The notes: generated from the sequence alone by a model not told the origin. 54,327 bases of DNA from Paracamarosporium sp. OC-R06-R3 (GCA_019828545.1 JACVRA010000177.1:1-54327), one strand, 5' to 3'. Shown: positions 10,776 through 22,500, counted from the first letter of the stretch. Numbers and translations are program-made.

Positions 10776-13631
10776 CGAAAGGAGGCTGGTTCCCTTTTGT
10801 CAATTTTATTCGTTTCTGCGTGGAGAGGTGTTGCACGACATGCGATGCTACGAGCCGTTTACGACCTTTTTCCTAGCTGTCTAATTTTCTGCATGCATTG
10901 CTCGCTCGCTCGCGCAGCTCGCTGACTTTTTTTGCGAGCAGCGGGCGCTGTTGTTCGATTCGTTGCTGCTTGTGTTATATATCAGGTGTGGCTGTGTGGT
11001 TTGGTGCTTGTAAGGATGGAATGAGAGATGGAATTGAGCGGAGTTCGCTTCGAAGGAAACGAAGGGAAGGGAAAGTAACTACATTGCCTACCTCTATTTC
11101 TGTCTTGTCTTTTTGCTTTGTTTTGTTGGAACTGCACTGGGTTCGATTTGGGTCCGGCATGGAGTTGGGGGAGTACGCTGAACGGCACTTGCACACGGAG
11201 GGGAGGTGGAAAGGAGAGATGGCGTGGAGTGCGAGAGGAGTAAAGTAAAGAGGTGCGTCGCGTCACTCTGAAGAGAGAAAGAGAGAGAGAAAGAGAGAAA
11301 GAGAAAGAAATATCTACACACACACACTGCCTGTTGCACGCTGCACGCACGATACCCGGGCTCTTTTTTTTTCCGTTTTTTTCGTCTTTTTGTTGGGGAG
11401 GGAGAGGGAGGGGGTATATAATCTATCTGAGTGCTTTGCTTTGACTTGTTCTGCTGCTGGTGGTTTTGCGGGTGCTTCCATGTGCGTGCTGTGTGCAACG
11501 GACGCGCTACACACGCAACCGTACCCTCGTCGTCGTTCTACGCGTCGTGCCTTTGTGCATGCATGCCCCTTTTGTTAGACGCGTGCCGCATGTCCTGTGT
11601 GCGACCGACTCTGCGACTTGAGCTTTATCTGAGCATCGCGGGGATCCTGGCGGGAATGCAGCATCTAGCGAAGGCGACACGATCGAGTATCTTTCTGGTT
11701 TGCTGCTGCTTTGTTGAATGCATGCACCGCGTTTGATGTTCCGCGACGCTTTCTCTGATGATATCGTAGGCTGGGCTGTGTGGATTGTAGATTTGCGACG
11801 CGGTGGGTAGGGTGTGCAATATGCCTTCTTCTTCTTTTTTTTTTTTTGTAGTCCTGATTTAATGTCTGGGGGAGAGTTCGGATGACGGAATCCAACCTCG
11901 GCTGTTTCTGCATTGATTCTTGTGGGGGTTTCCGCGTGCGCGTGGTGTGTAGCACGTGGTATGTAGTGCGTGGTGTGGGCTGGGCAAGGTCTTGGTGTTT
12001 CAGTTTGGCTTTTGAAAACTGATGGGAAAGGTGGATTGTGGGAACTTGTGTTGTTGGGATGGGATGGGGTTGTGACGTATGGAGATGCGGGATGGGTGGT
12101 GGAGATGGGTGGGTAGTGTTAGGTAGGCAGTGGGATAGACAGTGTGCTGTGGGAATTGGATGAGGGGTGGAGGGAAAGGAGAGCGTGGGTTTATTGGTTG
12201 TGGTTTTGTAGAGTGAGTAGATTCTGGCGGAGTGAGACGGGGAGTGGATGGTAAAGGGAAGTTGAGGGGAGGCTGGATGGGGTAGGTATCTGGTGGTGGC
12301 GGGAGGTTGATGCGGTACGTAGGAATCTATGTGCGATGTATTTGTGCTAGTCGTGGGGGTGAGGACGGATGTAGGTTTTGCTGAGTGGGAGGGAAGAACG
12401 AGAGTAGGAGGGTTGAGGGAGTTTAACGGGGAGGATCACGCAGTGTTGAGGTGTAGCTTGCAGATAGGATGGTATTCTGTGTATGCTAGAACGAGACTGT
12501 GAATGCGTATTAGAAAGGCTAGTGAGATTGAGGTTGGTTTCAATTGAATTACGAGAGACTTCGCGCGCTAGGGGTTTCGAGTAAGCTGGATGTGGGATGG
12601 ATTATACAAAATTGTATCCAAGTTTTCGGATGCGAAGTTTCCTGGTACTCGCTATGCTCGTCTCCCCGTATTCCCATTCCCATATCCTGGTTTTGTGTCG
12701 AGCCCTGGAAGGAGCTTCCACCTGGGAGAGTTTTCCAGACATTTGTGATATGCAAATATCAACGAACTCATACTCATATTGTTGATCTCGCCCGTTGAGT
12801 ATTGTAGCCTCCGGCGTAGATCACCCACTAACAACATAAGGCGGGCAAACGCCTGTAAGGAACATCTCAAACTACATCGACCTTGTTCGGCCCAAGAAAA
12901 GAAGGTCTCCTCGTCTTGGCTGAACTTGGCTTTCGTGCCAGTGCCACGATCTGCCCAGAGAATAGGGTATACTAGCTTTTCTTTTGCCCCGCTAGCCGGC
13001 AAAGAATTCGGTGCAATTAGAAGTCGTCCGAAGTTGGAGGTGCGCATTGTCCAATGGTGGGAAGGCTGACTAGGAAGGCTGACAGTGTGGCTACAATCTA
13101 GGTCAATAAGTAACATCTGGTATCCTGATGCAAGCAGGACATCGACTTCTTGTTGCCATACTCCATCCATCGGTATATTATCGTTCTACTTGAAGTGCTG
13201 CCACATGAAAATTTGGCCCTGCATGAGATTCTTTTAGCAGCCAAGGGCTAATAAGTTCTCAAGGCCTTGAGCGTCCACTTGCAATGTATGGACTTACCCA
13301 ATAGTTCACAAGTAGAGAAGAGCTATATCAGCGGGTTGTTGTAGGAAATTTTTAAGCGGCAATTTAGGATATATCGAGATTTGGGGAGCACTTGACGTCC
13401 GATCCAACAGTTTGTGGGTGGACACCAGTGCTCTGACGTCTCTTTGTTTCCAAACCAAACAAGCGATTTTGTTGGGGATAAAATGGTTCGTGATAGCTAC
13501 ACAAGAAATGACCCGTCTTTCATATTCAAAGCAACCCTGTTCCAAATACATGTATCAGAAGTGAAAATCTCGTCCAAATCTCGTCAATCTCGCTATGCTA
13601 ATCTGTTCGCTAACCTGCATCTTCCGACCTT
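10776..13631. other. Long gene-poor region after SHO1
   Basis: About 2.9 kb with no gene I can support. It begins with the SHO1 3' flank, then a GA-rich microsatellite with a CA run (about 11270-11330) and several T runs (11364-11372, near 11392, and 13 T near 11836). From about 11940 to 12540 the plus strand has far more G than C. The longest open frame (12652..13170, minus, 172 codons) lacks family resemblance. It could contain an untranslated RNA or decayed gene, but nothing shows it. Confidence 0.5.
11270..11330. repeat. GA-rich and CA microsatellite
   Basis: Imperfect GAGAGAAA-type purine repeats are followed by a short (CA)n run of six units. This is simple sequence DNA in the SHO1 3' flank. 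Confidence 0.8.
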
Positions 13632-14564
13632 TTACCAGCCGGCGTTGCAAACCTTCTGGGCCTTCGTGACATGCTTGTTGTAAGCATCAGGGAAGGCAGA
13701 GCTGGAATCATTGTCAACATGTTGCCCATGCGCATGGTAATAGACGACTCACACTTGGACTTTCTGGGCCGCCTTTCCGATGGCAAGGCTCTGCCAGTTC
13801 TTGACCTTCTTGAGGGCGTTGAAGAAGAAGTGTGCACTGAGATCCTGCTATAAGTTAGTATACCGTTGCTTTTGATGGTCGGCGAAGCCATACCGCGTTC
13901 ATACGATCCTTGGTGCTCCCCCAACTAGGGCGTTGCTGGAAAATACCAACAGAGTCGTGGTCGTGACCAACACCATCGTGGGGATAGTTCAAAGACGCCG
14001 GATACTTGGTATTAGCAAGAATACGAATGCCAGACTCTTGGAATGCGGTAGTGATAGCGATGTAGCAAGCGCGCTTCTCCTGGCTGCTGGGGAAGTCCTT
14101 CTTAGTGCGGGCAATAATGGCGCGCGCATTCCTCGTCTGAACAGCATTCAGGCCTGGAAGGTTTCCCTTCCCACTTGAAGGCGGGGTCGTCGAGCCCTTT
14201 GGTGTGCAGCACTTGAAGTTGGCTGGGCCGGGGCAGAGGCCAGACTGAGTGGTGCCGCCGCACTGCGAGGTCCATTTGCAACTTCCTCCGGAGGCGCACT
14301 TTGGCTTGACACAACACTTGATGTTGTTAGCCGTACCTAGTGTAGCGTGAGCTTTTGCTGACAAAATTCGTGGAGAAACTTACCTGGGCAGGCGTTCGAA
14401 ATGAATGAGCCGCCACCGCTCGTGCATGATGAAGTGGAGATGCAGACACCGGGAGCTCCGCCAGCGCCAGTGCAAGGACCATTGACGGATGAGCGAGGAG
14501 CGAGTGCGCTCACAAGGCTCGTGGAAAGCAAGGAAATCAGGAATACAGAGTTGAGGAGCTGCAT
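13632..14564 (-). CDS. Secreted cysteine-rich protein with lysozyme-like domain
   Basis: Exons on the minus strand are 14384..14564, 13894..14336, 13753..13844 and 13632..13701, giving 261 aa in frame. A signal peptide (MQLLNSVFLISLLSTSLVSA) leads two cysteine-rich modules (SVNGPCTG.. GVCIS, then CCVKPKC.. CKWTSQCGG.. GLCPG.. KCCTP), a Ser/Thr/Pro/Gly linker, and a C-terminal domain starting LNAVQTRNARAIIARTKKDF. That domain has the Q-E-S motif and DSVGIFQQRPSWG, the signature of lysozyme-like domains widespread in actinobacteria. A role in cutting bacterial cell wall is inference; catalytic Glu would be that of AFQES. The last exon ends KVCNAGW. It is probably an extracellular antibacterial or scavenging protein. 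Confidence 0.82.
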
Positions 14565-15512
14565 TTTGGGCGATCGATTCCGACAAGAATCCAAGGAAAG
14601 TTTGAATGATTGAGTACCAAAGAGCGACTGAACTGTGGGATGACGATCAATTCACACGAGTGTCGCCATCGACTTTATACTCATCTTGCGGGCGTTTTCT
14701 GGGGTCGCAAAGCAAACATCGTGCAGAAGACCACTATTTCTTCGTGATTCGTATCGAACGCGAACGGCATCTTACACTTTGACGGTCTTCGCTATGATTT
14801 AAAACAACGGTGGAGCCCCCTTTGACGCTTATGTCGTCGTGTTTTCGTTGTAAGCGCTCGTAGCGGAGGTCCGATGTGCCACGTGACCGAATACGAAGGT
14901 TTCGGAGATTTGAAGCTCGTAAATGGAGGCTGAGATCTACAGCTCTGGCCTACCAGATTCTCGAATCTATTTAGGGTATTTTTCCGTGCTTCGTACAACA
15001 GATTTGTGCTCGTAACTATCAGAGGTACCTTCGGCGAGGCTCGCGAAGGCTTGTTGCTCTTGCATCGCTCTTACTATGCCGTGTCAGTCTACTAAGGTCC
15101 AGCGCAAGGTCGAAAGCCAGTGATTAGTTCGGCAGTGGCATAGAACGAAGATAGTATCAACCATCAGAACATATGAAGACCTGAATGATATCGACCTAGA
15201 AGGTTTGGTACGCATGGTAAGTGTGGCTTGCGGAGGCTCAAATTCGCCCCAGGCGTACCCTGGCCGGGAGGGGTACTCGTCGGCATGTTCCTAGCTTGCA
15301 TTGCAAGTGCAACTTCAAGATCTTGAAATGTTGAAATTGTATACGAAGACAAGAGCTAAAGATAATCAGAGATTCGTACGATCTGCGAAAGATCGAGAGC
15401 CATGTTCTTGATTTTTGGCGCTATGTGTGAATTCTTGGTGGCCCGGTAGGTATCTCGCGCTCACCTCGCATCCGTCAGACCCTAGTTGATTTTCGCACCA
15501 GACATGGTTCGA
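14565..15512. other. Intergenic
   Basis: About 950 bp upstream of the secreted lysozyme-like gene and downstream of the methionine permease, both on the minus strand. Only small unrelated ORFs are seen. No repeat or RNA gene recognised. Confidence 0.5.
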
Positions 15513-17609
15513 TCATGCCTTTTCGCCATCAGCTACAACATCCTGCCTTACTTTCGTATCAGATCCGCTATCGTTATTCAATAGCCTTCCTGACGCATCA
15601 TGTGTTGCTTCCCACGCAGCTAGCTCGTGTAGAGGTACTTTGATCAGCGCATGCGTTTGCGCCCCATTATCGAGCACGATGACCTCCTGGCATAACTTAT
15701 ACTTTCTGAAGTGCGGAATGACATAGAGCCATGCAATGTAATAGAGACCGCAGATAATGAGACTATCGTATCGTTAGCTTCATCTTACAATAAGCGCGAC
15801 ACTAGATCACTCACATCGAAATACCCACGACAATGTAGGTACCATACCAAAAGCTAACGTCACCGCCGTTGCGGCCTGTAGCCGGTGGGTACCACGGCAT
15901 AACGACCAGATACAGATTGACCAAGACGTTGAAGTAAACCGCGACATCCCAGGCACGGAACTCCCCACGTGGTAGATTCACGCGACGACGCGCTCGTCGC
16001 ACAAGCAACAATCCGACGGCCATTCCTAGATTGAATAGAGAGCCTGGATATACCTGAAGATCAACGACTGTTCCAAAGTCAGGCCTGTCAGCTTCCAAAG
16101 ATGACGTGACATTTCACTCACTGAAATTGAACGCGTCGCCGGCTGGAGGTCCAACGATCATGATTACCGTCAAAATCCATTTGATGAAGTATGGTCCCAG
16201 AGGTGTTCCGAAAGGTTTCGTGCCCGCCCAGAATCGTGGAAAGGGAAGTACGCCCTGTCTTCCACATTCTCGGATTAATCTAGAGGAGCCTAGTAACACT
16301 GCAACGAGATTTCCGAACGATGAAAGACCAATGAGGAAATTGAGGCCTTTCACGGCACTGCTGGAGCCCAGCGCGTGCTTGAAGAACAGTGCAGCCGAGA
16401 TCTCCTTCGACGCGAGAAGCTCGGCTTTTGGGACTATGCGGCGGTTAGATTCATGATGTAAAGATGGACTAGGCTTGATATCGAGTGTCTTACCGGCGGA
16501 AAAGTACGCCACATTTGCTAGAATATACAAGATCGCGACAATCGTCAAAGCGATGAATGCATTGGTTCTGAGCTTCTTCACTGGGTTCCTGACTTCGTTC
16601 ACGACGTTGAATGCATTCTCGTAACCAGCATACGAGAAGACAATCTTGTACATGGCGTTCGTCGCACCATAAGCAGTTGCTGTGCCCACAAAAGAGTCGC
16701 GGAAGTTAAGCTCTGGATCCGCGACTTTGGTGTTGCCGCCTAGCACGACGAAGCCTGTGATGGCGATGAAGATAAGGGTCAAGACCTTCACCAAACCGAT
16801 TCCATTCGAGAGTATATACGAGAAGCGAGTGTGGAAGGCAAGCACTGAGACGTGTCAGCCGATCGTGGATCATTGCCATGGCAGTTATTGTGGGATCACT
16901 CACGTAGTACGGCGACCGTGTAGCCTGCGATAGCTACCCCTTTGAGTTCCCAGTTCGTAGGTGTGTGGCCGTTCATCGCAAAAAGGTATTTTGCCAACAC
17001 TGCGCATAAGTTAGCAACGGACTATACACAGATAGCCGCAAGCCTCATACCAATTGAATTTCCGCTGCTGAAAGACAGTATGACTGATTGCACCGCAAAC
17101 GCGATCGGAAAGAAGTATCGCGGACGTGGAAAAGCCTGTTCGAGGTACACGACTTCGGAGCCAGAGCGATTCGGAAAGTACGCTGCGTACTCCAAATACA
17201 CGGCGAGCGACGAGAGCGAGACGATGAAACCGATGAACCAGAAGATCAAGCTCAGCCCTACAGAGCCCGTTCCCGCCAAGATAGCCGATGCTGGTTTCAT
17301 CGGTGAGTACCTGCATATGATTCAACGTCGCAGGATGCGCTTACGAGTGGAGTAAACACCAGTTCCGACCATCTTACTGATGTTCAAGAAGACGATCGTG
17401 ACAGGACCGACAGCATACCCGAACGGAGACTGTCTCTCGACGGGAGCTCCGAGAGCCTCCTGATACGAAGGCAGACTGTCGTTACCACCCTGTTCAGCGA
17501 CATACGTCAAGTTGCCATCATTGATCTCTGTTCCTTCGCCAACGGCTGTGGTAGTAGCCGCTTCGTTTTTCGCATCGCCGCCGCCGAAGCGGAGTCTAGG
17601 GAACGGCAT
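15513..17609 (-). CDS. High-affinity methionine permease, MUP1 type (APC superfamily)
   Basis: A plasma-membrane amino-acid permease resembling yeast Mup1/Mup3. Exons on the minus strand: 17345..17609, 17051..17290, 16904..16999, 16494..16844, 16122..16433, 15815..16067 and 15513..15762, giving 588 aa with all six introns in frame. After a hydrophilic N-terminus comes GPVTIVFLNISKMVGTGVYST, the first helix motif of the family, then FPNRSGSEVVYLEQAFPRP and VQSVILSFSSGNSI, both close to Mup1. About 12 hydrophobic helices are present. The C-terminal tail (about 75 residues after the last helix) is cytosolic and charged. Substrate assignment is by family; related sulfur amino acids are possible. 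Confidence 0.92.
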
Positions 17610-18762
17610 TACGACTACAGTTGGCTTCCGCTCGAACAAAATAGATAAGGTTCAGGTAGGGACTTAACGAAAACAAGTGACCCGCCTGAGAAACTAGGCA
17701 AGTGCGCGGCTAGGGAAGGATTCTTATACAACTGCAGCATGTTCCGGGTGCGCATCCAGATCAGCCACTCAGCCTTCGCAAATGGCAACATAGAGCCACA
17801 AATCCGCGACAATGCGGCAAATACACGCTTCAAAGACATGCATGCAGTCTTCGGACCGTCCAGTAGTCGCCAGGCCTTGTAGATTGCGACATATGTGTAA
17901 CCCTGAACGACAGGTGGGGTGCATGCCCTATCTCTGCGTTTCTCATATCATCTTTATCGGCCAAGCTACCAAAGCTCTCACGCCGCATCCCGGACGTTGC
18001 GTGGGATTTATGCTTGGTATTGGATGTTTAATATAAAATTAGATAGCTCCAAAAGCAGTGTCTGTGGCATAGTCCATTAGCAAAGAAAGTATACCATTCA
18101 GAATGCCGTGTCCGGTATTGTGCTTTAAACAAGGCTTTGCGAGTTCAGTTGTGGAAAGTCTATCCTGCCGACACACCTTGCAATTCCAAAGGTGTTCGCC
18201 ATCGGAACTGGTTCTGGCGTGACGCGATCGACGCGTTGTGCAGGTTCCGTGGCCAATGAAACGCCTCGGCTGATCTAAGAACAAGGACTAATCCATGCAG
18301 TGCCCGTGGTTGCATCACATTTCGTGGGGTAGGTTTTCGGGCGTAGATAGTTGACCATAAGCGGACGTTGCACTGAAAGCCGAGGCTTGTTCGTGGTCTA
18401 GACCAGAATTGATGGGTTTGCATCTTTAACAGATGCTTGAACGACTGACTTCTGGTTGTTGATAAGCATGCAAGTCTCTCCTGATGCAACAAAAGATCGT
18501 CTCCACGACAAGGGACATCAAGCCACTTCGAATGGTGAAGAAATGACTTTTCGTATTTAACATTGGCAGCGATAAATCTGGGCCTTCTTAGCGATATGCT
18601 CTTAACATTGTAGGAGCATAAGACAAAAGGCTTTGTACGATCGGCCTCAACATCGCTTACCCTTGAGCAACCCTGTATACCGAGCTTTCTGATTCTGTTA
18701 CGGAACGTGTAGCATCCATAGTCCGTCGATCGGAGCCAACACCCAGCCATGACCATGAACCT
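17610..18762. other. Intergenic
   Basis: 1.15 kb between the permease start and the hydrolase stop. A 198-codon open frame on the minus strand (18160..18756) starts 7 bp after the hydrolase stop but has no recognisable domain and unbiased composition. I treat the region as non-coding. Confidence 0.5.
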
Positions 18763-20105
18763 TTATACAGATACAACTTTGCGTATCCAATCATCTAGCA
18801 AAGCAGCAATCTGAAGATTGTTCTTCTCCATGAAACTGAAATGAGCATTTCCCCGGATTCCAATTTCAGGCAAGTCCAAGAAGTCAACTTGCATTCCCGC
18901 CTGTTCCATGTACGCCACAGTACAGTAATCGTAATAAGCATGGTAGCTCGCTTCTGTCACATACAACAACACGGGAAACCTCGCTAAGTTAAGCAACTTC
19001 CTAGGGGGCTCTCGCTGGACAATACAATCGCTGCGATCGCGCCGCGTCGAATTAATGCGTGTGGTAGGCAAGTCTGTAGCAACGTCCTTGATCGGCGGAG
19101 AATATGTCAATGGCAAGGTCGCAATGCCGTAGGGACGAGCTGGTCCTGAGCTAATGATTTGATTCTCGAAGGGGGGACCTTCCGGCTCTATGGCGATAAT
19201 GCCTTTCACATTCTCGGGCCGCAGATCGCCGATGCCCCATCCGTACGGACCAGCTTGAGAGTGCGATACCAAGATCGCATTGCCAATCTTGTCAAGCAAA
19301 GCAACAAAAGCATTGATGTTATTTGTGGCGGCTTTTGTGGCATTGGTTTGCTGCTGGATCTCACCGGCAAAGAAGGTATCAAACGCCGCGTCTCCAGGTT
19401 CGCCTGCGCCTGGCCACTGAGTATGAAGATGCGCTTGCGGCCAAAAATTGAACTTTTCCCCTGAAGTGAAGTAGCTCTGGACAAAAGTCACGTTGCTGAT
19501 GGAAACAGTACCATCAGCAGGTACCCAAGGGGAGCGGCCTCTTTGGGGCTGATCAGTCAAATAAATCGTATAGCCTAGGCTGAGGAAGTATGATGCCCAG
19601 CCTGTACGTCCATCTGGTGTGTTCAGCCAATTCTATGTCCTGTTAGCTTAGCATTGTTGTGAAGTGTCGAGTCTTACGGTTCCTGTCTGCGAGCCGCCCG
19701 TCATAAAGATAAGAGGATACTTCTGCTTCGAATTGGTTTGAGGCTCGAGTTTCTCCACGTACATTTGGCCAGTCATGACATTTCCGTTTGGCTGTAGAAT
19801 TGGTCAACTGATTTCTGTCTTATGAGCCTGCTTTACGGTAGAATCGCAGACTTCTAGCGATATAAATCGCATCTATACGGCTTGCCCTTTGAGCATTCCA
19901 AGCTGGAAAGCCAACTTACTGCATCAACATATTGACCTCCGACATAGAAGTACTTCCTTGAAGCTGGTACCTCATCCACAGTCTGCAATGTCTCTGGAGG
20001 GACCCGGGATTTGAACCAATCAACGGCTTCTGAATGCGTACCCAATGGCCCTGCAATTGCACTCGACAGTCTAGGCAAAACAAACAGAATTCGATTGAGC
20101 CACAT
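18763..20105 (-). CDS. Secreted alpha/beta-hydrolase (esterase-like)
   Basis: Exons on the minus strand are 19920..20105, 19678..19791 and 18763..19632, all phase 0, giving 389 aa. The N-terminus MWLNRILFVLPRLSSAIAGP reads as a signal peptide. The core has LIFMTGGSQTGTNWLNTPDGRTGW (oxyanion-hole side), the nucleophile elbow SHSQAGPYGW in place of the usual G-x-S-x-G, IAIEPEGPPF and a late GNAHF, the likely catalytic His, giving a plausible Ser-His-acid set. Fungal relatives are annotated only as alpha/beta-hydrolases. It precedes, on the same strand, the intradiol dioxygenase gene, and the two share an upstream 18-nt motif. Substrate unknown; an ester of an aromatic or plant compound is a guess. 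Confidence 0.87.
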
Positions 20106-20316
20106 GCTAGGCAATTAGAGAGAGTACAGCTCAACCCTCCCAATGAATGGAACTAGAGGCAGCTTTTGAGCGATTGCTCGAAGTCGGAAGATACTTCACG
20201 CGATACGTAACGGCTTGTATAGACGAGTAGCAGACGATTACTACACAATTTCTGGAGTGTAAGACGAAGGATTGAATTCTTACACAAGTGAAGCTAACGT
20301 GCTACGGTACTAACTC

Positions 20317-20344
20317 AATTGGTCGCTCCACCTCTCGACCAATT
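20317..20344. repeat. Perfect inverted repeat, 9-bp arms, 10-nt loop
   Basis: AATTGGTCG and CGACCAATT flank CTCCACCTCT. It lies about 210 bp upstream of the hydrolase start and about 115 bp after the dioxygenase stop. It includes CCAAT on one strand and ATTGG on the other, so it could be a paired CCAAT-box or a transcript hairpin. Confidence 0.7.
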
Positions 20345-20371
20345 AGGAAGGCGTTTGGAAGCCGCGCTAAT

Positions 20372-20389
20372 CAAACAGGCCTTCCTGAC
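20372..20389 (-). promoter_or_regulatory. Shared 18-nt upstream motif, copy 1
   Basis: CAAACAGGCCTTCCTGAC, written on the plus strand, ends nearest 267 bp upstream of the hydrolase ATG. Copy 2 upstream of the next gene differs at one position. Function as a regulatory site is inference. Confidence 0.4.
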
Positions 20390-20457
20390 ACTAAGCTGTC
20401 TTTTCCTATATACCATACTCTGACCTCCTAGACTTACAACATGCCCTATGATCTAGT

Positions 20458-21650
20458 CTAATCAGTAGGATCGTAGTTCGCAGCAGCCTTGACTGTCTTG
20501 CTCAACTTCGAGTTGATTCCCACAGTAGCCCAACCAAAGACGCCATCGGAAACGGTGCTACCCAGGAGAACATAGTTGAGCACAGGGTCACTCGTCTGAG
20601 CCTCTCCCGAAAGGATACTGTCCTTAGCATTTGTAGTAAGACTTTGCTTGTTGGTGCTGTACGGAGACGTCTTCTCAACTTCGGTGATGAGCGATTGGTC
20701 GAAGAAAAGCTGCCCGACGTGCGAGATCGTGCCGCCGGTAAGAACGGTGCCATAGGTTTTGGTAGTAGTTTGCGCATTTTGATGGGCGAGAACTATGGCC
20801 TTGTGTTAGGTTTTCTACCATGTGTGGAAAGGGTATCGTGGGAATACGCTGTACTTACTATGGATGTGGGGCGTACGACCAGTGTAATGACCCGGAAAGA
20901 CACCAGTGAACTGAAGAACGCCATCAGTGTCGCTGAACTGAATTCCTCGGAGCATGGGGTTATCGAGGTTGGCCTTGTCGTTTTGATTCCCGTTGCTTCC
21001 GGCAGTGACACCGCCATAGACACCCTGTTTCGGTTAAAAAATTGTTCGTTCTTACAATTCAGCATGCCCAAATGCTTACGGTAGAGTTGCAATACCAAGC
21101 CTCGAGCGCCACATTGGAGATAGGTTTGCAAGTGTTGGTATCAATGAGCTGGACGTCGAAGGTCAAGGGAACACCCTTCTGACCGTCGGTGATGTCCTTG
21201 CGAATGAGCTCGCCAGTGACGTCTAAATCGTTTGTTTAGCCTTTCCCCCATAATGGATGATATACTAATAAGAGGAAATTACTCACAGTAGGGCCCTTCG
21301 GTTGTTTCTGGTTGCAAGATGCACGAGTTGTTTGACCCGAAGACGTCAGCAGCAGAGCTGGCTGGGGTAACGTTTTTGGTCGACTTGTGGTCTTTGTTCA
21401 AGACATCGGTCAAGCTGCGGCGCTCAAGGCCATGCTTATCCTGCAGCTGTTGGACCTGCTCGATGCGGCGTTTGATCATCTTGTGGTCGCGAGCCTTGAT
21501 GGCATCCGCACAGTGGGCGAGGGATCGATACTCGTTGCTTCGACGGTACTCGGCGCGTTCGGCTGCCTCAGCTGCGACATCGTGACCCGGGTGAGCAAAT
21601 ACCGGAAGAGATGCGAAAGCTGCAACGACAAGTTTAGTGAAGTGAACCAT
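20458..21650 (-). CDS. Secreted intradiol ring-cleavage dioxygenase
   Basis: A non-haem Fe(III) dioxygenase that opens catechol-type rings between the two hydroxyls. Exons on the minus strand are 21287..21650, 21080..21222, 20859..21024 and 20458..20792, giving 335 aa. A signal peptide (MVHFTKLVVAAFASLPVFAH) and a histidine-rich, charged pro-region precede the catalytic domain. The expected iron ligands are visible: Tyr of EGPYYV (about residue 121-122), Tyr of GHYTGRTPHIH and both His of that motif. The substrate loop LEAWYCNSTGVYGG is typical of the fungal extracellular subfamily. Secreted members act on lignin- or plant-derived phenolics. Expression may be shared with the neighbouring hydrolase. 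Confidence 0.93.
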
Positions 21651-22244
21651 GCTGAATCTGTTGACCTAATAATGAGAAGTATGCGCTAAATTCGCGGTTG
21701 ACTTGAATAGTGATAGACTTCTCCTGAGACCATTGAACCATTTATGCTGTCCTCATGAGTGACTTAGAGACCAGACTGTAGCGATCTTTGCATGCTTGTT
21801 GTTGCTGTAAACGACCCGACAGCAACGGCACCCTCCGTGCCAAGCTGTTGTCAACGATTCTTTTCATCTTTTAGATTAATGATTTGACGAGCTCCCTTGA
21901 ATCCGATGCGCAATATAGATTACACAAACAGTCCTTCCTGACTAGGTGACGTTCCGATTCCTGGAGTATCATGCTCCGACGTAGCTGAACATGACGAGGC
22001 CTGCTGGAAACCATCTACCTGGGAAATGAAGCTTTACAGAATTACGTTACCGCTATAAGGACAACGTGATTGGTTTTTACTATCGGGTACCTTCCTAGAC
22101 AGCCATGTTCGCTCCGCTTCCGCCCAGACTTTGACACCTGGGGTCACATGGGGACACACCTCGCTTAGCCAATCAGAGCAGAGGCGTCGTAAGCTTCGAG
22201 TTGCGCCTTCATGTATTCGACCACGCGACACACTGGTAGGATCG
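21651..22244. promoter_or_regulatory. Upstream region of the intradiol dioxygenase
   Basis: About 590 bp with no supported ORF. Copy 2 of the shared motif lies at 21925..21942. The rest shows nothing I recognise. Confidence 0.4.
21925..21942 (-). promoter_or_regulatory. Shared 18-nt upstream motif, copy 2
   Basis: CAAACAGTCCTTCCTGAC on the plus strand, 275 bp upstream of the dioxygenase ATG, in the same orientation and at nearly the same distance as copy 1 has to the hydrolase ATG. 17 of 18 bases are identical. Confidence 0.4.
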
Positions 22245-22487
22245 CTAGTTTTGCATAAGCTCCTTAAAATTAATGTCAAAGTCTTGGTAGACTTCGCATG
22301 CTAAAGCTTGAGCCGCACAACACCTCTTGTCAACAGGCTCCGGACCGTGATCCTTCGACATGTTGCCACTAAGATATTTGCCTGCATTAATCAAAGTTCT
22401 CTTAGTAGTATATGCTTCCATACCCCTCAATTCCTTCCTCGGCAACGACTGTAGATCGTCCAAGCGAAAACGTTGCAGGCGCCTATC

Positions 22488-22500
22488 GAAGGCGGGGTCT
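22488..22500 (+). repeat. Direct repeat, left (putative target-site duplication)
   Basis: GAAGGCGGGGTCT, identical to 22788..22800 and exactly 300 bp from it, immediately flanking the element copy A. Confidence 0.7.

Larger units (their letters stand above)
20106..20457. promoter_or_regulatory. Hydrolase promoter region
   Basis: 352 bp between the dioxygenase stop and the hydrolase start, so it must hold the dioxygenase 3'UTR and the hydrolase promoter. It contains a 9-bp perfect inverted repeat (20317..20344) and the shared 18-nt motif (20372..20389). Confidence 0.5.

Noticed and set aside
12652..13170. 172-codon minus-strand open frame in the gene-poor region
   Set aside because: No recognisable family, no splice partners and a composition unlike the nearby genes. 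It cannot be supported without transcripts.
15583..15596. A third copy of the CCTTCCTGAC core
   Set aside because: It lies inside the coding part of the permease's last exon and lacks the CAAACAG half, so it is probably chance.
18160..18756. 198-codon open frame directly after the hydrolase stop
   Set aside because: No domain, odd composition with many Arg, Ser and Trp and no regular pattern, and no room for its own promoter. Best seen as chance or decayed sequence.
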